64,000 nt of DNA, from contig CAMTWO010000024.1 of assembly GCA_947085405.1 (NCBI GenBank), positions 16,052 to 80,051 of the forward strand, written 5' to 3'. Below are positions 53,165-63,007 of this stretch, piece after piece (position 1 is the stretch's first letter; each line of letters starts with the position of its first letter). The stretch comes from JASEGV01 sp947085405 (GTDB lineage: Bacteria > Bacteroidota > Ignavibacteria > UBA10030 > BY39). Under the pieces are notes generated by a model. It worked only from the letters and a program-made list of their open reading frames with translations. It did not search any database and was not told the DNA's origin. The translations under genes and the position numbers were made by a program.

Positions 53165-55363
53165 TTATTTTATGTATTTCATTACAGCTTTTTGTAAATC
53201 GTCTTTGTTAGTAGGTTTGATAAATATCTCTTTAACGCCGAACTGCATTAAAGCTTCGGCATCGGCTTTTGACTCGAAGGAAGTAATGATAATTACCGGT
53301 GTATTTTTGGTTTGTGGTTGCGAGCGGAGTTCTTTCAGCAAACGCAATCCATCCATACCGGGCATCGCGAAATCGGCCAATATCAGAACAGGAAGTCTTG
53401 ATAATGCAATCGACATAGCTTCATACCCGTCGAGCGCCTCAAGAAGCAAGACGTCGGGAAGAATCTGCTCCATATAATGAACTGCAAGTGAGCGGTCGCC
53501 TTTGTTGTCGTCAACTATAAGCACGGATTTTTGGACAGCCGGGATAGTGAAGATGAAGGACGTTCCTTGATCCACCTCGCTATCGATAGTAATAGTACCA
53601 CCATGCCTCTGCACTACTTCGGCAACAAGAGCTAAACCTAAACCGGAACCTTCTTCGCCTTCAGTTCCGCGTGAAAAATATTTTGTATCTATACGAAATA
53701 ATTTATCGAAATCTTCTTTTGGAATGCCAACGCCTGTATCGCGCACGGCTATTTTGACAAAACTTCCCTCGTCTTCAATAAAATCTACCCAAACTTTTCC
53801 GTTTTGAGGTGTAAATTTAACAGCGTTTGAAATTAAATTACCGAACAACTGAAGCATCAGGTTTTCATCTACATTGACGATGGTCCGTTCAGGAATGTTT
53901 GCAAAAAGTTTAATATTTTTTCTAAACGCATTACCGGCTAACGAAACAATACTACGCCCGACAAGCTCGTGCAAGTCAATTGGTCGTGGTTCAAATCTGA
54001 TTCTTCCGGTTTCGAGTCGCGACCAATCGAGGAGGTTGTTCAGCAAGTGAAGTTGTTGTTCTGCAGCCTGCCTGATGAATTGTAGAAATTCCTTCTTTTC
54101 CTCTTCTGTAAATTCAGCTTTATCATCAAGCAGCATTTCGGTGAAGCCGAGTATGCTGTTAAAAGGGGCGCGTAAATCGTGAGAGACGATTGAAAGAAAT
54201 TTGTCTTTTTGCAAGTTCAGCGAGCGAATTGCATTCTCGGCTGTTTTCCGGGCAGTAATATCCTGTATCATTCCCTCATAGTAAATAACGTTCCCTTCGC
54301 GGTCTGTTACTGCGCGTGAATTTTCAAGAACGGTAATTTCGGTACCATCTTTTCTTTTGAGACGTATTTCGTAGTCAATAACTTTACCGTCTCTATCCAT
54401 CAAAGATTGGAAAGCTTTTCGGTCGTCGGGGTTTACATAAAATTGCGATGCAGGAATATTCGAAAATTCCTCCATATTCGAATATCCCAACATATTCAAT
54501 AAAGCTTTATTAGCAGTAATAATTCTACCTTCGCCCAACGACTGGTATATTCCTTCGATAGAATTTTCGAAAATAGATTTAAATTTTGCCTCTGCTTGTT
54601 CGGCATTCTTTTTGGCTTTTAATTCTTCAGTAATGTTGCGCTTGATTTCTACAACATTAATTAACTTTCCGGATTCATCGAACACAGGATTTATCGTCAA
54701 CTCTTCGTCGTATAAAGTTCCATCTTTTTTCTTGTTTTTAAAATATCCGTGCCACACTTTACCGCTTAGAACCTGCTGCCAAATATTATGAATATAGTTT
54801 TTGGTTTGATTGTCGGAATCCAGAATCGAGAGTTGCTTACCGATAGCTTCCGATTTTGAATATTGTGTAGTTTTCTCGAAAGCCGAATTGACGTATTGTA
54901 TTATACCTTTTTTATCGGTAACAACAATCATCTCGGTCGTTTGATCAATTATTTTGGAAAGAGTGAGGGTTTCCTGATCGACTAATTTTCGGATAGTAAT
55001 ATCGAAAGCGATTGCCTGAAAACCCGTTGCCTTACCGTTGTCCAGCAGCAGTGTTGTGCTCTGCCCAAACCATTTTACTTTACCGGTTTTTGTAAGAATG
55101 GGAAATTCTAAATAAGTTCGGGAAATTTTTTCTTTGAGCTGGTTAGAGTAATGCGACTTTACGGTTTCAAAATATTCTTTCTGAACGATGTCGAAAAATT
55201 TTTTCTTTAGAAGTTCCTTCTCTTCGAACCCGGATAATTTTACAAAAAAGGGATTTACAAAAACCAACCTCCCGGTTTTGTTAGTCAAGAAAAAAACAGC
55301 ATCAGTTCTTTCTATAATCTGCTTGAAATCAAAACTCTCTTTACTTTTCTTCCGTGTATTCAT
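53165..55363 (-). CDS. PAS-domain hybrid histidine kinase with receiver
   Basis: This 732-residue protein has three PAS domains (about 14-125, 135-247, 260-372), a HisKA phosphoacceptor with His395 in SHDLRAP, a HATPase domain with Asn513 (NLISNAVKFTP), DTGVGIP and GSGLGLAL, and a C-terminal receiver (about 612-730) with Asp618/619, phosphoacceptor Asp664 (ADFAMPG) and Lys716. There is no transmembrane segment, so it senses a cytoplasmic signal. The output domain is missing, so it probably signals through a phosphorelay or to other response regulators. Confidence 0.92.
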   Translation of the reverse strand: MNTRKKSKESFDFKQIIERTDAVFFLTNKTGRLVFVNPFFVKLSGFEEKELLKKKFFDIVQKEYFETVKSHYSNQLKEKISRTYLEFPILTKTGKVKWFGQSTTLLLDNGKATGFQAIAFDITIRKLVDQETLTLSKIIDQTTEMIVVTDKKGIIQYVNSAFEKTTQYSKSEAIGKQLSILDSDNQTKNYIHNIWQQVLSGKVWHGYFKNKKKDGTLYDEELTINPVFDESGKLINVVEIKRNITEELKAKKNAEQAEAKFKSIFENSIEGIYQSLGEGRIITANKALLNMLGYSNMEEFSNIPASQFYVNPDDRKAFQSLMDRDGKVIDYEIRLKRKDGTEITVLENSRAVTDREGNVIYYEGMIQDITARKTAENAIRSLNLQKDKFLSIVSHDLRAPFNSILGFTEMLLDDKAEFTEEEKKEFLQFIRQAAEQQLHLLNNLLDWSRLETGRIRFEPRPIDLHELVGRSIVSLAGNAFRKNIKLFANIPERTIVNVDENLMLQLFGNLISNAVKFTPQNGKVWVDFIEDEGSFVKIAVRDTGVGIPKEDFDKLFRIDTKYFSRGTEGEEGSGLGLALVAEVVQRHGGTITIDSEVDQGTSFIFTIPAVQKSVLIVDDNKGDRSLAVHYMEQILPDVLLLEALDGYEAMSIALSRLPVLILADFAMPGMDGLRLLKELRSQPQTKNTPVIIITSFESKADAEALMQFGVKEIFIKPTNKDDLQKAVMKYIK

Positions 55364-55369
55364 ATCAGA

Positions 55370-56998
55370 TTAATCCATAATTTTCAGCGTGCGGAGATAT
55401 GCCCCTGTTTCGAGCGACTTGCCGGTAGTGTTTCGGATGCGCTCGTACCATTCCTGAACTTCGCCGTTTGCGTAAAGGTGTTCGATAATCCAACCGCTTA
55501 ATTCGGGGTTCGAAATCCTCGAGCTGCCATATTTGTTTACGATTACTTCATATACCTGTGCCGAAATCATTTTAGATAAAATGTAATTTTGATAGTAGCA
55601 CGGATACATTGTGTACCAAATCGAAGACGCGTAGCGGTGAGGCATTGTGCTGTCGATTTCAACTAAAAGATATTTTTTATACATCTCGCGTTCGAGTGCC
55701 GCCAAATCTTGATCGGGGTTTTTGTACATTTCGTACTCGAAGAAGAAATCTTTTAAAGTTCTGCGTAAGTAATAGAGGTCGCCGAATGTCCGCGTGGCAA
55801 CATATTTTTCAGCGTCATCTTGTGAAGCTGATGTATATGTCCTCAGCCATTCGGGGTCGTTTACAAATTCCGCCTGAAGCTCTGCTACTCCTTCAGCGTA
55901 AGCTCCACACGAGGCGCCCGGAATCCACTCGTACCCTTTCAATATCGGATATCGAATGTTGGTGTGTACTGTGTGAAGGGCATGGCCATATTCGTGAAAG
56001 GCAACGTTGTAAAATCGTTTGCCCGTTATCGGATTCAATAAATAGCGCGAGTCGTGAGGAATATTAATTCCGATATTCAAACCTCCAAAAGGAATGTCTC
56101 TAATTGTTTCTTTAATCGGTAATGAATCGACTTTGAAGCCTATGTTTTTATGAAACCTATGAAGAATAGGGAATATAGAATCTTTCGGGAAATGTGAATC
56201 GGAAATTGAAGCCCACCGGTAAACAGCAGCATCGAAATCCCAAGGATGAAATTTCTTAGTCTTTAATTTTTTCTTGGACGATTCAATAAATTCTTGAAAA
56301 TTGGCACGTGTTTTTTCTTCAAGATTATTCAGCGTCTTTAACAGCCAGTCTTCTTTTATTTGCTGAAGAAACAACGATAGCGAGTAATAATTATAAAATC
56401 CGAGTTGTTTTGCTTTTTCGTTTCTCAATTTCACTAATTCAATCAGCTCGTCTTGAGCGTTGTCCGATAATTGCGATGTGATAAGCCAGTAATTTTTTCT
56501 TTGTTTCGGGTTTTGCTCTACTCGTAGGCGCGTCCCTATTTCTGCTGATGAAATTCGATTTCCTAAATAGGAGAATTTAAAATTAGTGATTTTCTTCTGT
56601 AGATAATTTTCGCTGGCTGCGATAGTAGAATCGGAATATATGTTGCCGCCCAAGAAACAGCGCCACCAGATTTCAAGCCGCCTTGCTAATGTATCGTCGG
56701 CTAATGAACTTGCCTTTGCACGCCACACTTCAATTAGTTTTTTGTCGGATGAATCGAGGAATATTTTTGCAAATTTTGCTTTAGCCGCATCGAGATTATG
56801 GACTGCTTCTCCCGAATATAAATTCCAGTTTGCCATACCGGTTTGAATGCAAGCTTCCTCATACTCCCGCTCTAATGTGTCGAGGTATATCAGTAAATCG
56901 TTTTTGGTGCTGACGGTATCTCTCTGATGTTCACAAGAAGCGAATAAAAAAAGAGAAACAATCAAATAATAAGTATAAAGAGATGTGTATCGAAACAT
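55370..56998 (-). CDS. Lipid-anchored HExxH zinc peptidase
   Basis: The 542-residue protein has a lipobox (FASC, Cys22) and a mainly helical M2/M3-type gluzincin domain. The zinc motif HEYGH (335-339) is followed by an Glu-containing helix (EGVAELQAEF, about 369-378) as third ligand. The Tyr in GGLNIGINIPHDSRYLL (about 308-320) lies in the expected substrate-binding region. It should cleave peptides in the periplasm or on the outer face. The exact family (M2, M3 or M32-like) is uncertain. Confidence 0.82.
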   Translation of the reverse strand: MFRYTSLYTYYLIVSLFLFASCEHQRDTVSTKNDLLIYLDTLEREYEEACIQTGMANWNLYSGEAVHNLDAAKAKFAKIFLDSSDKKLIEVWRAKASSLADDTLARRLEIWWRCFLGGNIYSDSTIAASENYLQKKITNFKFSYLGNRISSAEIGTRLRVEQNPKQRKNYWLITSQLSDNAQDELIELVKLRNEKAKQLGFYNYYSLSLFLQQIKEDWLLKTLNNLEEKTRANFQEFIESSKKKLKTKKFHPWDFDAAVYRWASISDSHFPKDSIFPILHRFHKNIGFKVDSLPIKETIRDIPFGGLNIGINIPHDSRYLLNPITGKRFYNVAFHEYGHALHTVHTNIRYPILKGYEWIPGASCGAYAEGVAELQAEFVNDPEWLRTYTSASQDDAEKYVATRTFGDLYYLRRTLKDFFFEYEMYKNPDQDLAALEREMYKKYLLVEIDSTMPHRYASSIWYTMYPCYYQNYILSKMISAQVYEVIVNKYGSSRISNPELSGWIIEHLYANGEVQEWYERIRNTTGKSLETGAYLRTLKIMD

Positions 56999-56999
56999 T

Positions 57000-57301
57000 A
57001 GTTTATCTCCTGCATAATGTAACCGGTTTAAAAGGTTTGTAGCTTTTTTTGTGTTAAGATAAAGAAAAAAAAGGGTGAAATCAAAAATTATTGTGAGCCT
57101 GTTGTCAAATGGATAAAAATGTCATTGCGAGGATCCCGCTCGAAGAGCGGGAGACGAAGCCTGCCCGCCGCAGGCAGGCAATCTCATATTTTGAGTTGAT
57201 TTCGGGAGTGAGATTGCCCGCCTGCCAAAGTCAGCCGTGGCAGACGGCAGGCAGGCTTCTCCCGACTGAAGTCGGGATCGCAAAGAAATTCGGCAACACG
57301 C
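57000..57301. other. Intergenic region made mostly of a large inverted repeat
   Basis: The first 120 bases are AT-rich with no gene. The rest is the inverted-repeat element at 57124-57283. A short plus-strand reading frame through it is a by-product of the repeat. Confidence 0.65.
57124..57283. mobile_element. MITE-like element with ~60-bp imperfect terminal inverted repeats
   Basis: Left arm (57124-57186) and right arm (57209-57283) are inverted copies. Shared blocks, in order, are TTGCGA, TCCCG, CGGGAG, GAAGCCTGCC, GGCAGGC and GGCAATCTCA. Each arm contains its own small hairpin (CCCGCTCGAAGAGCGGG; CCCGACTGAAGTCGGG). No transposase is encoded. It resembles the GTCATTGCGAGG-type elements seen in other genomes. 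Confidence 0.75.
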
Positions 57302-57874
57302 TCATTGTATAATTACTTGTAAACTATCTATTTTTAAACTTACAAAGTTATTTATAGAATTTCCGTCGCTTTTCTTAATTTCCAATTTGCTCTTGTTTAT
57401 TTTAAACCACGCACTGCCGGGCGATATGGCTTTGGCTTTCAACTTTATAACTACGCCGCTTCCCCCCGAAACAAGTCCGCTGTTTTTAATATACGAAATG
57501 CCAAGACTTGCCCTGCCAAAACCTTGCTCAACCTTTTTTAACATCATTATTTTTGATGTGTCGCCCGTTTGAAAATAAGGTCCCACCAACATTTTTGTTT
57601 GGTCCGGAATTTCTACAAGGTTTTTATCATACAATATTTCGACCGCTGAGCCGAACACACTCTGCATATTATAAAATACTAATTTAACATCGAAGTTACC
57701 GCCTGAACTAACAGCGGTTGAACTTGTTATTAGCCGCACGGAAAAACTTGTATCGGCAGGGAATGTAAAATCTTCCGCCGGTGGTGGCGGAGGCGGAGTT
57801 ACAGGATCTTTTTTACAACTTGAAAATTGTATGAAACTAAAAATTATAATCAGAGTTAATATGTATTTTTTCAT
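57302..57874 (-). CDS. Cohesin-domain lipoprotein
   Basis: The 190-residue protein has a lipobox (SSC, Cys20) and a Pro-rich linker (PPPPPPAE). A single cohesin-like domain follows (about 45-188) with GGNFDVKLVFYNM (strand 1), SAVEILYDKNLVEI, ISYIKNSGLVSGGSGVVIKLK and a C-terminal SLKIDSLQV strand. Cohesins bind dockerins with high affinity. The ATG overlaps the stop of the dockerin-bearing gene upstream (ATGA), so the two products are made together. The lipid anchor would place the cohesin on the outer membrane. Confidence 0.82.
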   Translation of the reverse strand: MKKYILTLIIIFSFIQFSSCKKDPVTPPPPPPAEDFTFPADTSFSVRLITSSTAVSSGGNFDVKLVFYNMQSVFGSAVEILYDKNLVEIPDQTKMLVGPYFQTGDTSKIMMLKKVEQGFGRASLGISYIKNSGLVSGGSGVVIKLKAKAISPGSAWFKINKSKLEIKKSDGNSINNFVSLKIDSLQVIIQ

Positions 57875-60800
57875 TTCGCCAGCACCATTTTCTTTGTGAT
57901 TTGAATATTGTTTGCCTTTGTTGGTTCGATAGAACTCACCACAAGCTTATATACGTAAACGCCGCTTGAAACTTTCGCGTTTCGGTGGTCTGTTGCATCC
58001 CACTCAAACGAATTGTATCCGGGCAGAACATCATACTTAATAAAATCTTTCACAACTTTTCCGGTAATATCAAAAATTTTAAGAGTTACTGTGCCCGCTT
58101 CTTCCGGCAGGTTGAATCTGATTGTAGTGTTCGGATTAAACGGGTTGGGATAGTTTTGCTCGAGTATGTAATTGTTTGGGATACCAAGTAGTTGTGAACG
58201 ATACCGAAGAATTTCGGTGCGGATTTCACGTAATGCCGGATATTTTGGATTTGGCTCAATCTCCCTTAACAACTCTTCACAAATTGCAATGCTGTTAGTT
58301 TGTTGAGTCGAAAGCGGGTTCCGCGTAAAATACCAATTTTGTATCACACCCTGTATATCATTCGCCTTAACAATTCCATCGCCGTTACAATCAGCATAAG
58401 CGGCTTCGATTGGATTGAATGGTCCGCTTAAATTTTGAGGCGTCCAATTTAACGAAGGACTGTATCGTGGTGAACCTGTAACTCCAAGGTGCCTGGCAAT
58501 CGGCAATACATCACGCATATCCACGATGGCATCGTTGTTCACATCGCCCGGATAAATTGTATCTTTTGGAGCAATCATACTGAGAGGGAAACTTAGCTTA
58601 AACATTCCTCTGCCGTGTGTTGCTGCAAACACGTAGTTGTCGCGGCGTAAATCTAAATCTGCAATTTGAACATTAGCCAAACCTAAATTTTGCTGCACCC
58701 AATTTGATCCGCCGTTCATTGTTTCAAAAACACCTAAATCGGTTCCTACTAACCAATGATTGCTATTGTTGGGATTGAGTATGATTGCATTAACAGGAAC
58801 ATCGGGCAAATCGCCGCTAACATCAGCCCAGGTGGTACCCCGATTTATTGTTAAAAAAATATGTCCGGGTGTTGCCTGCGTATTTGTATTGTAGCCCGAA
58901 TATCCAACTAAAATAAAGTCGGTGTCGGCTGTATCAACCGCGATGCTCGTAACCCAGCGATTGGGTAGTGGAAGTTTAGTTACATTTGTCCAGCTCGTTC
59001 CGGTGTTTGTTGTAATTTGAACTCGCGAAGTCGATGTTCCAGATCCGGTAGTACCAACATAAATAAATGCCGATGATTTTTTGGTAATTGCAATTGCAGA
59101 AATTTTTGAACCAGTCGCTCCGGTAAGGTCTCCCGTTAAATCATTACTTATGCTTGTCCAAGTGCCCGCCGAGTTTGTGGTGCGGAAAATTCTGTAAGTT
59201 CCTGCAACTAAGATTTGCGGATTAGTCGGATCCATTACAAACGGAGCTATAAATAAAACCCGGTCAGTAGTTCCGTCATAAGGACCGGTGGTTGTGGGAA
59301 TACCCGACATTGCTTTAGCCCAATTGATACCGGCATTAGTAGTTTTTTGAATGTTTAAATTTACATACTCTGTAAAAACTGTGCTTGCGTTGTTATAATC
59401 TACAGCGGTGGCGCCGCCGTCGCCGCCGAAAACCATTGACCAGTTTGGTAGTGAGCCTGATTTTAATGTACCGTTATCCTGAGTTCCGCCATAATAAATT
59501 TCAGATGTCGGGTGAACGGCGACGCTGTAAAATTGAGTCGTCGCGAGACCGTTGTTAAGTTCGGTGAAGGTAGAACCTGTATTTGTTGATTTGAAAACTC
59601 CTCCATCAGTTCCAAAATATATTATAGCAGGATTAGTTGGATGAAATTCAATTTCGTGATGATCGACGTGAACATAAGGATATGCTGAAGGGGGATACCC
59701 GAAAGCTATCATTGTAAAACTTGTTCCGCCGTTTGTAGATTTAAAAAGATTTATACCTGCCGCAAATACGATATTCGGGTCGGTTGGATGAATTGCGATA
59801 ACGTTGTTGTACCAACCCTGCCCGCCTAAATGAGAGCCACCTAAAATGGGATCCATCGGTTTAGCAACAGTAGTCCAGTTTGTTCCGCCGTCTATGGATT
59901 TTTGGATGCTGTGTGTATAATGTAATGACGCAGAATCTAAAGAGGCAAATAAAATATTAGTATTGCTTTTAGAAACTGCTAATGCAATTCGATTATATCC
60001 TGCTGTCGGAAAACCATTAGATAATTTTGTAAACGACCCGCCGCTATTAGTAGTTTTATAGATTCCATCTTGCGAATGATTTCCATAGCATACATAAAAA
60101 GTAGCAGGAGTTAAAGGGTCGCCAGCTATCTGAGTTGCTCGGAAGGTAGAAGAACCCTGATGGATGAATATCCAGTTGTTTCCGGAATTAGTCGTTCTGA
60201 AAAGTCCGTTGTTTGTAGCAGCGTATAAAATGTTAGTGCTATCGGGACGCAAATATAAATCGTTGACGAAGTACGGAAAATTTGCAGTGCCACTGAAGTT
60301 TTTTAAAATACTCCAAGTTACACCAGCATCAGTCGATTTTAGAACTCCTTCACCCCGAACTGCATCATAATTAAAAAATCCCTCACCCGTTCCCGCATAA
60401 ATAATGTTATTATTATTTGGATCGATAGCGATTGATGATATTGCTAAATTTGCAGCGAAATCGCTGACTGGAAACCATGCCGATCCGCCGTTTGTCGATT
60501 TGAAAATCCCACCGCTGACAGAACTTGCATAAACAATTTCAGGGTTAGCATTCGAGATAGCTATGGCACGGACTCTACCTCCGACATTATGCGGACCAAC
60601 ACTTGACCAGCTAATTGCCGCTTTACCGGTTTTTTGCAAATTAGTTTTTTCAATGTGTGTTAATGCTTTAGTTCTCCAATCGGTAGGAATACTTCCGGCG
60701 GGATACGCACGTTGTTCGAACATCCATTTTACTGCTTCACCCGGTTGATCGGATTTAGGAAGCCCTAACTTTACACGATTAATCGCCCGGTTGCCTTTAG

Positions 60801-60912
60801 GATCGCTTATATGTAATCCGACGATATTTCTATCTGCGTATTGAAATAATAGCGATGAACCAAAACCGAACGCACATAATAAAATTAGTATTGCTGATTT
60901 ATTAATCTTCAT
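57871..60912 (-). CDS. T9SS cargo: BNR/Asp-box propeller with dockerin domain
   Basis: This 1013-residue protein has a signal peptide and two large propellers (about 100-780) with many Asp-box-like STNGG or TTNSG motifs (SxTNGGxxW), as in sialidase/sortilin/Vps10-like propellers without a catalytic site I can identify. A type I dockerin pair (about 790-870) follows, with GDVNNDAIVDMRD and ADCNGDGIVKANDI, each a calcium-binding F-hand. It ends with a type A sorting domain (QNYPNPFNPNTT, IFDITGKV). It shares start and stop overlaps with its neighbours. Confidence 0.85.
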   Translation of the reverse strand: MKINKSAILILLCAFGFGSSLLFQYADRNIVGLHISDPKGNRAINRVKLGLPKSDQPGEAVKWMFEQRAYPAGSIPTDWRTKALTHIEKTNLQKTGKAAISWSSVGPHNVGGRVRAIAISNANPEIVYASSVSGGIFKSTNGGSAWFPVSDFAANLAISSIAIDPNNNNIIYAGTGEGFFNYDAVRGEGVLKSTDAGVTWSILKNFSGTANFPYFVNDLYLRPDSTNILYAATNNGLFRTTNSGNNWIFIHQGSSTFRATQIAGDPLTPATFYVCYGNHSQDGIYKTTNSGGSFTKLSNGFPTAGYNRIALAVSKSNTNILFASLDSASLHYTHSIQKSIDGGTNWTTVAKPMDPILGGSHLGGQGWYNNVIAIHPTDPNIVFAAGINLFKSTNGGTSFTMIAFGYPPSAYPYVHVDHHEIEFHPTNPAIIYFGTDGGVFKSTNTGSTFTELNNGLATTQFYSVAVHPTSEIYYGGTQDNGTLKSGSLPNWSMVFGGDGGATAVDYNNASTVFTEYVNLNIQKTTNAGINWAKAMSGIPTTTGPYDGTTDRVLFIAPFVMDPTNPQILVAGTYRIFRTTNSAGTWTSISNDLTGDLTGATGSKISAIAITKKSSAFIYVGTTGSGTSTSRVQITTNTGTSWTNVTKLPLPNRWVTSIAVDTADTDFILVGYSGYNTNTQATPGHIFLTINRGTTWADVSGDLPDVPVNAIILNPNNSNHWLVGTDLGVFETMNGGSNWVQQNLGLANVQIADLDLRRDNYVFAATHGRGMFKLSFPLSMIAPKDTIYPGDVNNDAIVDMRDVLPIARHLGVTGSPRYSPSLNWTPQNLSGPFNPIEAAYADCNGDGIVKANDIQGVIQNWYFTRNPLSTQQTNSIAICEELLREIEPNPKYPALREIRTEILRYRSQLLGIPNNYILEQNYPNPFNPNTTIRFNLPEEAGTVTLKIFDITGKVVKDFIKYDVLPGYNSFEWDATDHRNAKVSSGVYVYKLVVSSIEPTKANNIQITKKMVLAK

Positions 60913-61411
60913 TATTTACCCCTTCAGGTGGGTTTTGAAATACTTCGACTTCGGTTATGTAACATTTATTGTCGGGTGCAACAGTTAATTTGCCGATAAA
61001 ATATCCTTTCTTTTTGAGCGCTCTTAATTCGAGTAATTTTTTATTTATCGGATTATTCAAATCGATATTATTATTTTCATCTAATATAAACGCCGGAAAA
61101 ACTTCAACTGATTGCCCGGGTTCCAATAGTGTTGGCATCGAATGATCAGCGATGGCTGTCTGAAGATTTACTTTAAATTTGTAATTTATACTGTCTATCA
61201 AATCGACCGTAACCACTACAGCCCCGACAAAAGTACTGTTTTCTTTTATCGCTGCCCGCGGATTCACGACCGGTTGTTGGACAACAGGTGGTGGCGGTGG
61301 CAATTCTTCTTTTATAACTTCTTTTTTAGAAGAACAACCGATTAAAATCGATGCCGATAGTGCAAACAGAATTAAAAATATTTTTTTCTTAACGAGTTGA
61401 GTTGTTAACAT
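60902..61411 (-). CDS. Lipoprotein with Pro-rich linker, first gene of the cohesin operon
   Basis: The 169-residue protein has a lipobox (LIGC, Cys26) and a Pro-rich linker (ELPPPPPVVQQP). A beta-rich domain (about 55-160) with VGAVVVTVDLIDSI and GKLTVAPDNKCYITEVEVF follows. No family is recognised. Its stop overlaps the start of the dockerin gene by 11 bases. AAGGA precedes the ATG. Given its place it may help anchor or export the dockerin protein, but this is inference. Confidence 0.7.
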   Translation of the reverse strand: MLTTQLVKKKIFLILFALSASILIGCSSKKEVIKEELPPPPPVVQQPVVNPRAAIKENSTFVGAVVVTVDLIDSINYKFKVNLQTAIADHSMPTLLEPGQSVEVFPAFILDENNNIDLNNPINKKLLELRALKKKGYFIGKLTVAPDNKCYITEVEVFQNPPEGVNNED

Positions 61412-61525
61412 ACAAATCCTTTATTAATTTTCTATAAAAATATCCGAAGTATTTACATCAAAATCAAGCCGAGCGATAAACCCTCATTTTGAAATCTCAC
61501 AAAATTATCATATTTTTCAGCCGAA

Positions 61526-62053
61526 ATGAACGAATTTCCAATATTTAAAGAATCCAAAATTGCCAAACTTGCCCTATTAGCAATCGTGTTGGGAACTATG
61601 TTTTGGCTTGGTGCTGTTCACATTCGTGATGTAATCAGCAATGCGATACTGATTATGGGCACACTCGAGTTCAAACCAAACATCAATCCGATGGTCGAAC
61701 GTGCGGTTATGGGACTTATCGCAAAAAGCTCGATAGTAGTTTTAGGTGGCTATCTGACCGTGTGGATTGCGGGCATCGTTTATTTATCGAATACCCGATT
61801 GGTTATGAAAAAGAACGGATGGCTGCTTATGAGTGCGATATTATTTTACTTTTTTACACCCGTCGAGATTTATACCGGCATCCTCGATGGACGGATGATT
61901 TTCGAGGATTTATTTGCAAAGGGCGATTTAGTTGAATTCCGAAAATTGTTGATTCACCGGATGGCAGCATTAGCCGGAGCCCCGCGTATTGCCCAGTTCA
62001 GTTACTATACAATTATTGCAATAATAGTTTTTCAACCTTTCAAAAAACTTTAG
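61526..62053 (+). CDS. Membrane protein of unknown function
   Basis: This 175-residue protein has about four membrane helices (about 14-34, 64-88, 97-115, 155-172) with charged loops (LDGRMIFEDLFAKGD). No family is recognised. The gene is followed at once by a small conserved gene (next ATG 1 bp after the stop), starting a short operon that continues to acpS. Confidence 0.7.
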   Translation: MNEFPIFKESKIAKLALLAIVLGTMFWLGAVHIRDVISNAILIMGTLEFKPNINPMVERAVMGLIAKSSIVVLGGYLTVWIAGIVYLSNTRLVMKKNGWLLMSAILFYFFTPVEIYTGILDGRMIFEDLFAKGDLVEFRKLLIHRMAALAGAPRIAQFSYYTIIAIIVFQPFKKL

Positions 62054-62054
62054 T

Positions 62055-62330
62055 ATGGAATATTTAACATTAATAAAAGAACTCGAAGATTTAGCGACAC
62101 AATTAGGGATAAAGATCCGCTACGAAAAAGGTAACTTCGAAGGCGGCTATTGTATTTTAAAAGAACAAAAAATTTTAGTAGTGAATAAAAAATTATTCGA
62201 CAACCGCAAAACGTCTGTATTGGCACAGGGTATTGCTGAAATTGGCATTGATGATGTTTTTGTAAAGCCGATTGTGCGTCGATATATTGAAGACGAGAAT
62301 GTTCGAATCGCAAAGGAAAAAAATAAATGA
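62055..62330 (+). CDS. Small conserved protein, unknown function
   Basis: This 91-residue cytoplasmic protein has a mixed helix-strand pattern, with EGGYCILKEQKILVVNKKL in the middle and GIAEIGIDDVFVKP later. Proteins of this type occur in related genomes near HAD phosphatases but have no known role. It overlaps the HAD gene by 4 bases. Confidence 0.65.
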   Translation: MEYLTLIKELEDLATQLGIKIRYEKGNFEGGYCILKEQKILVVNKKLFDNRKTSVLAQGIAEIGIDDVFVKPIVRRYIEDENVRIAKEKNK

Positions 62331-63007
62331 TACGGGCAGTTGTTTTCGATTTAGATAATACACTCGTCGATTTTATGGCGATGAAGCGTCAGGCAATTAA
62401 TGCAGCAGTAGATGCAATGATTGATGCAGGCATCGGTTTGCAAAAATCTGAAATCCATCAACGTATAGATGCAATTTATCAGGAACGTGGAATCGAGTTT
62501 CAAAAAGTTTTCGACGAACTTTTGTATGATATATTTCAAAAAGTCGATTATAAAATTTTGTCGGCTGGAATAATAGCATACAGGCGTGCGCGTGAAGCTG
62601 CACTCGTTCCGTATCCACACGTTTATATGACCCTGATAGAATTAGCAAAGATGGGGATGAAGTTAGCCGTTGTTTCCGACGCACCTTCGCGGGAAGCCTG
62701 GCTGCGATTGTGCTATCTGAACCTTCACCACATATTCGATTGTGTTGTAACGTTCGACGATACCGGCGAACGAAAGCCAAGCCCTGTTCCGTTTCAAAAA
62801 GTTTTAGAGATGCTGAATGTTAAAGGTGGCGATGCGATTATGATTGGCGACTGGGCTGAACGCGATATGGTGGGTGCTGCAAAAGTCGGAATGAAAACTG
62901 TTTTTGCACGCTATGGAAACACTTTCGGAACCATCGAGTCGGGTGCCGATTACGATGTAAACGATATTCAGGAATTGATTGAAATTGTAAAGAAAGAAAA
63001 CGGATGA
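62327..63007 (+). CDS. HAD-superfamily hydrolase
   Basis: This 226-residue protein has FDLDNTLVDF (catalytic Asp8/Asp10), VVSDAP (motif II Ser), the Lys in GERKPSP (motif III) and MIGDWAERD (motif IV acidic residues). Its helical cap after motif I matches the haloacid-dehalogenase/pyrimidine-nucleotidase-like subtype. It overlaps acpS by 4 bases. Confidence 0.9.
   Translation: MIRAVVFDLDNTLVDFMAMKRQAINAAVDAMIDAGIGLQKSEIHQRIDAIYQERGIEFQKVFDELLYDIFQKVDYKILSAGIIAYRRAREAALVPYPHVYMTLIELAKMGMKLAVVSDAPSREAWLRLCYLNLHHIFDCVVTFDDTGERKPSPVPFQKVLEMLNVKGGDAIMIGDWAERDMVGAAKVGMKTVFARYGNTFGTIESGADYDVNDIQELIEIVKKENG

Noticed and set aside
57109..57312. A 67-codon plus-strand reading frame
   Set aside because: It is an open frame through the MITE-like inverted repeat; its protein sequence merely reflects the repeat.
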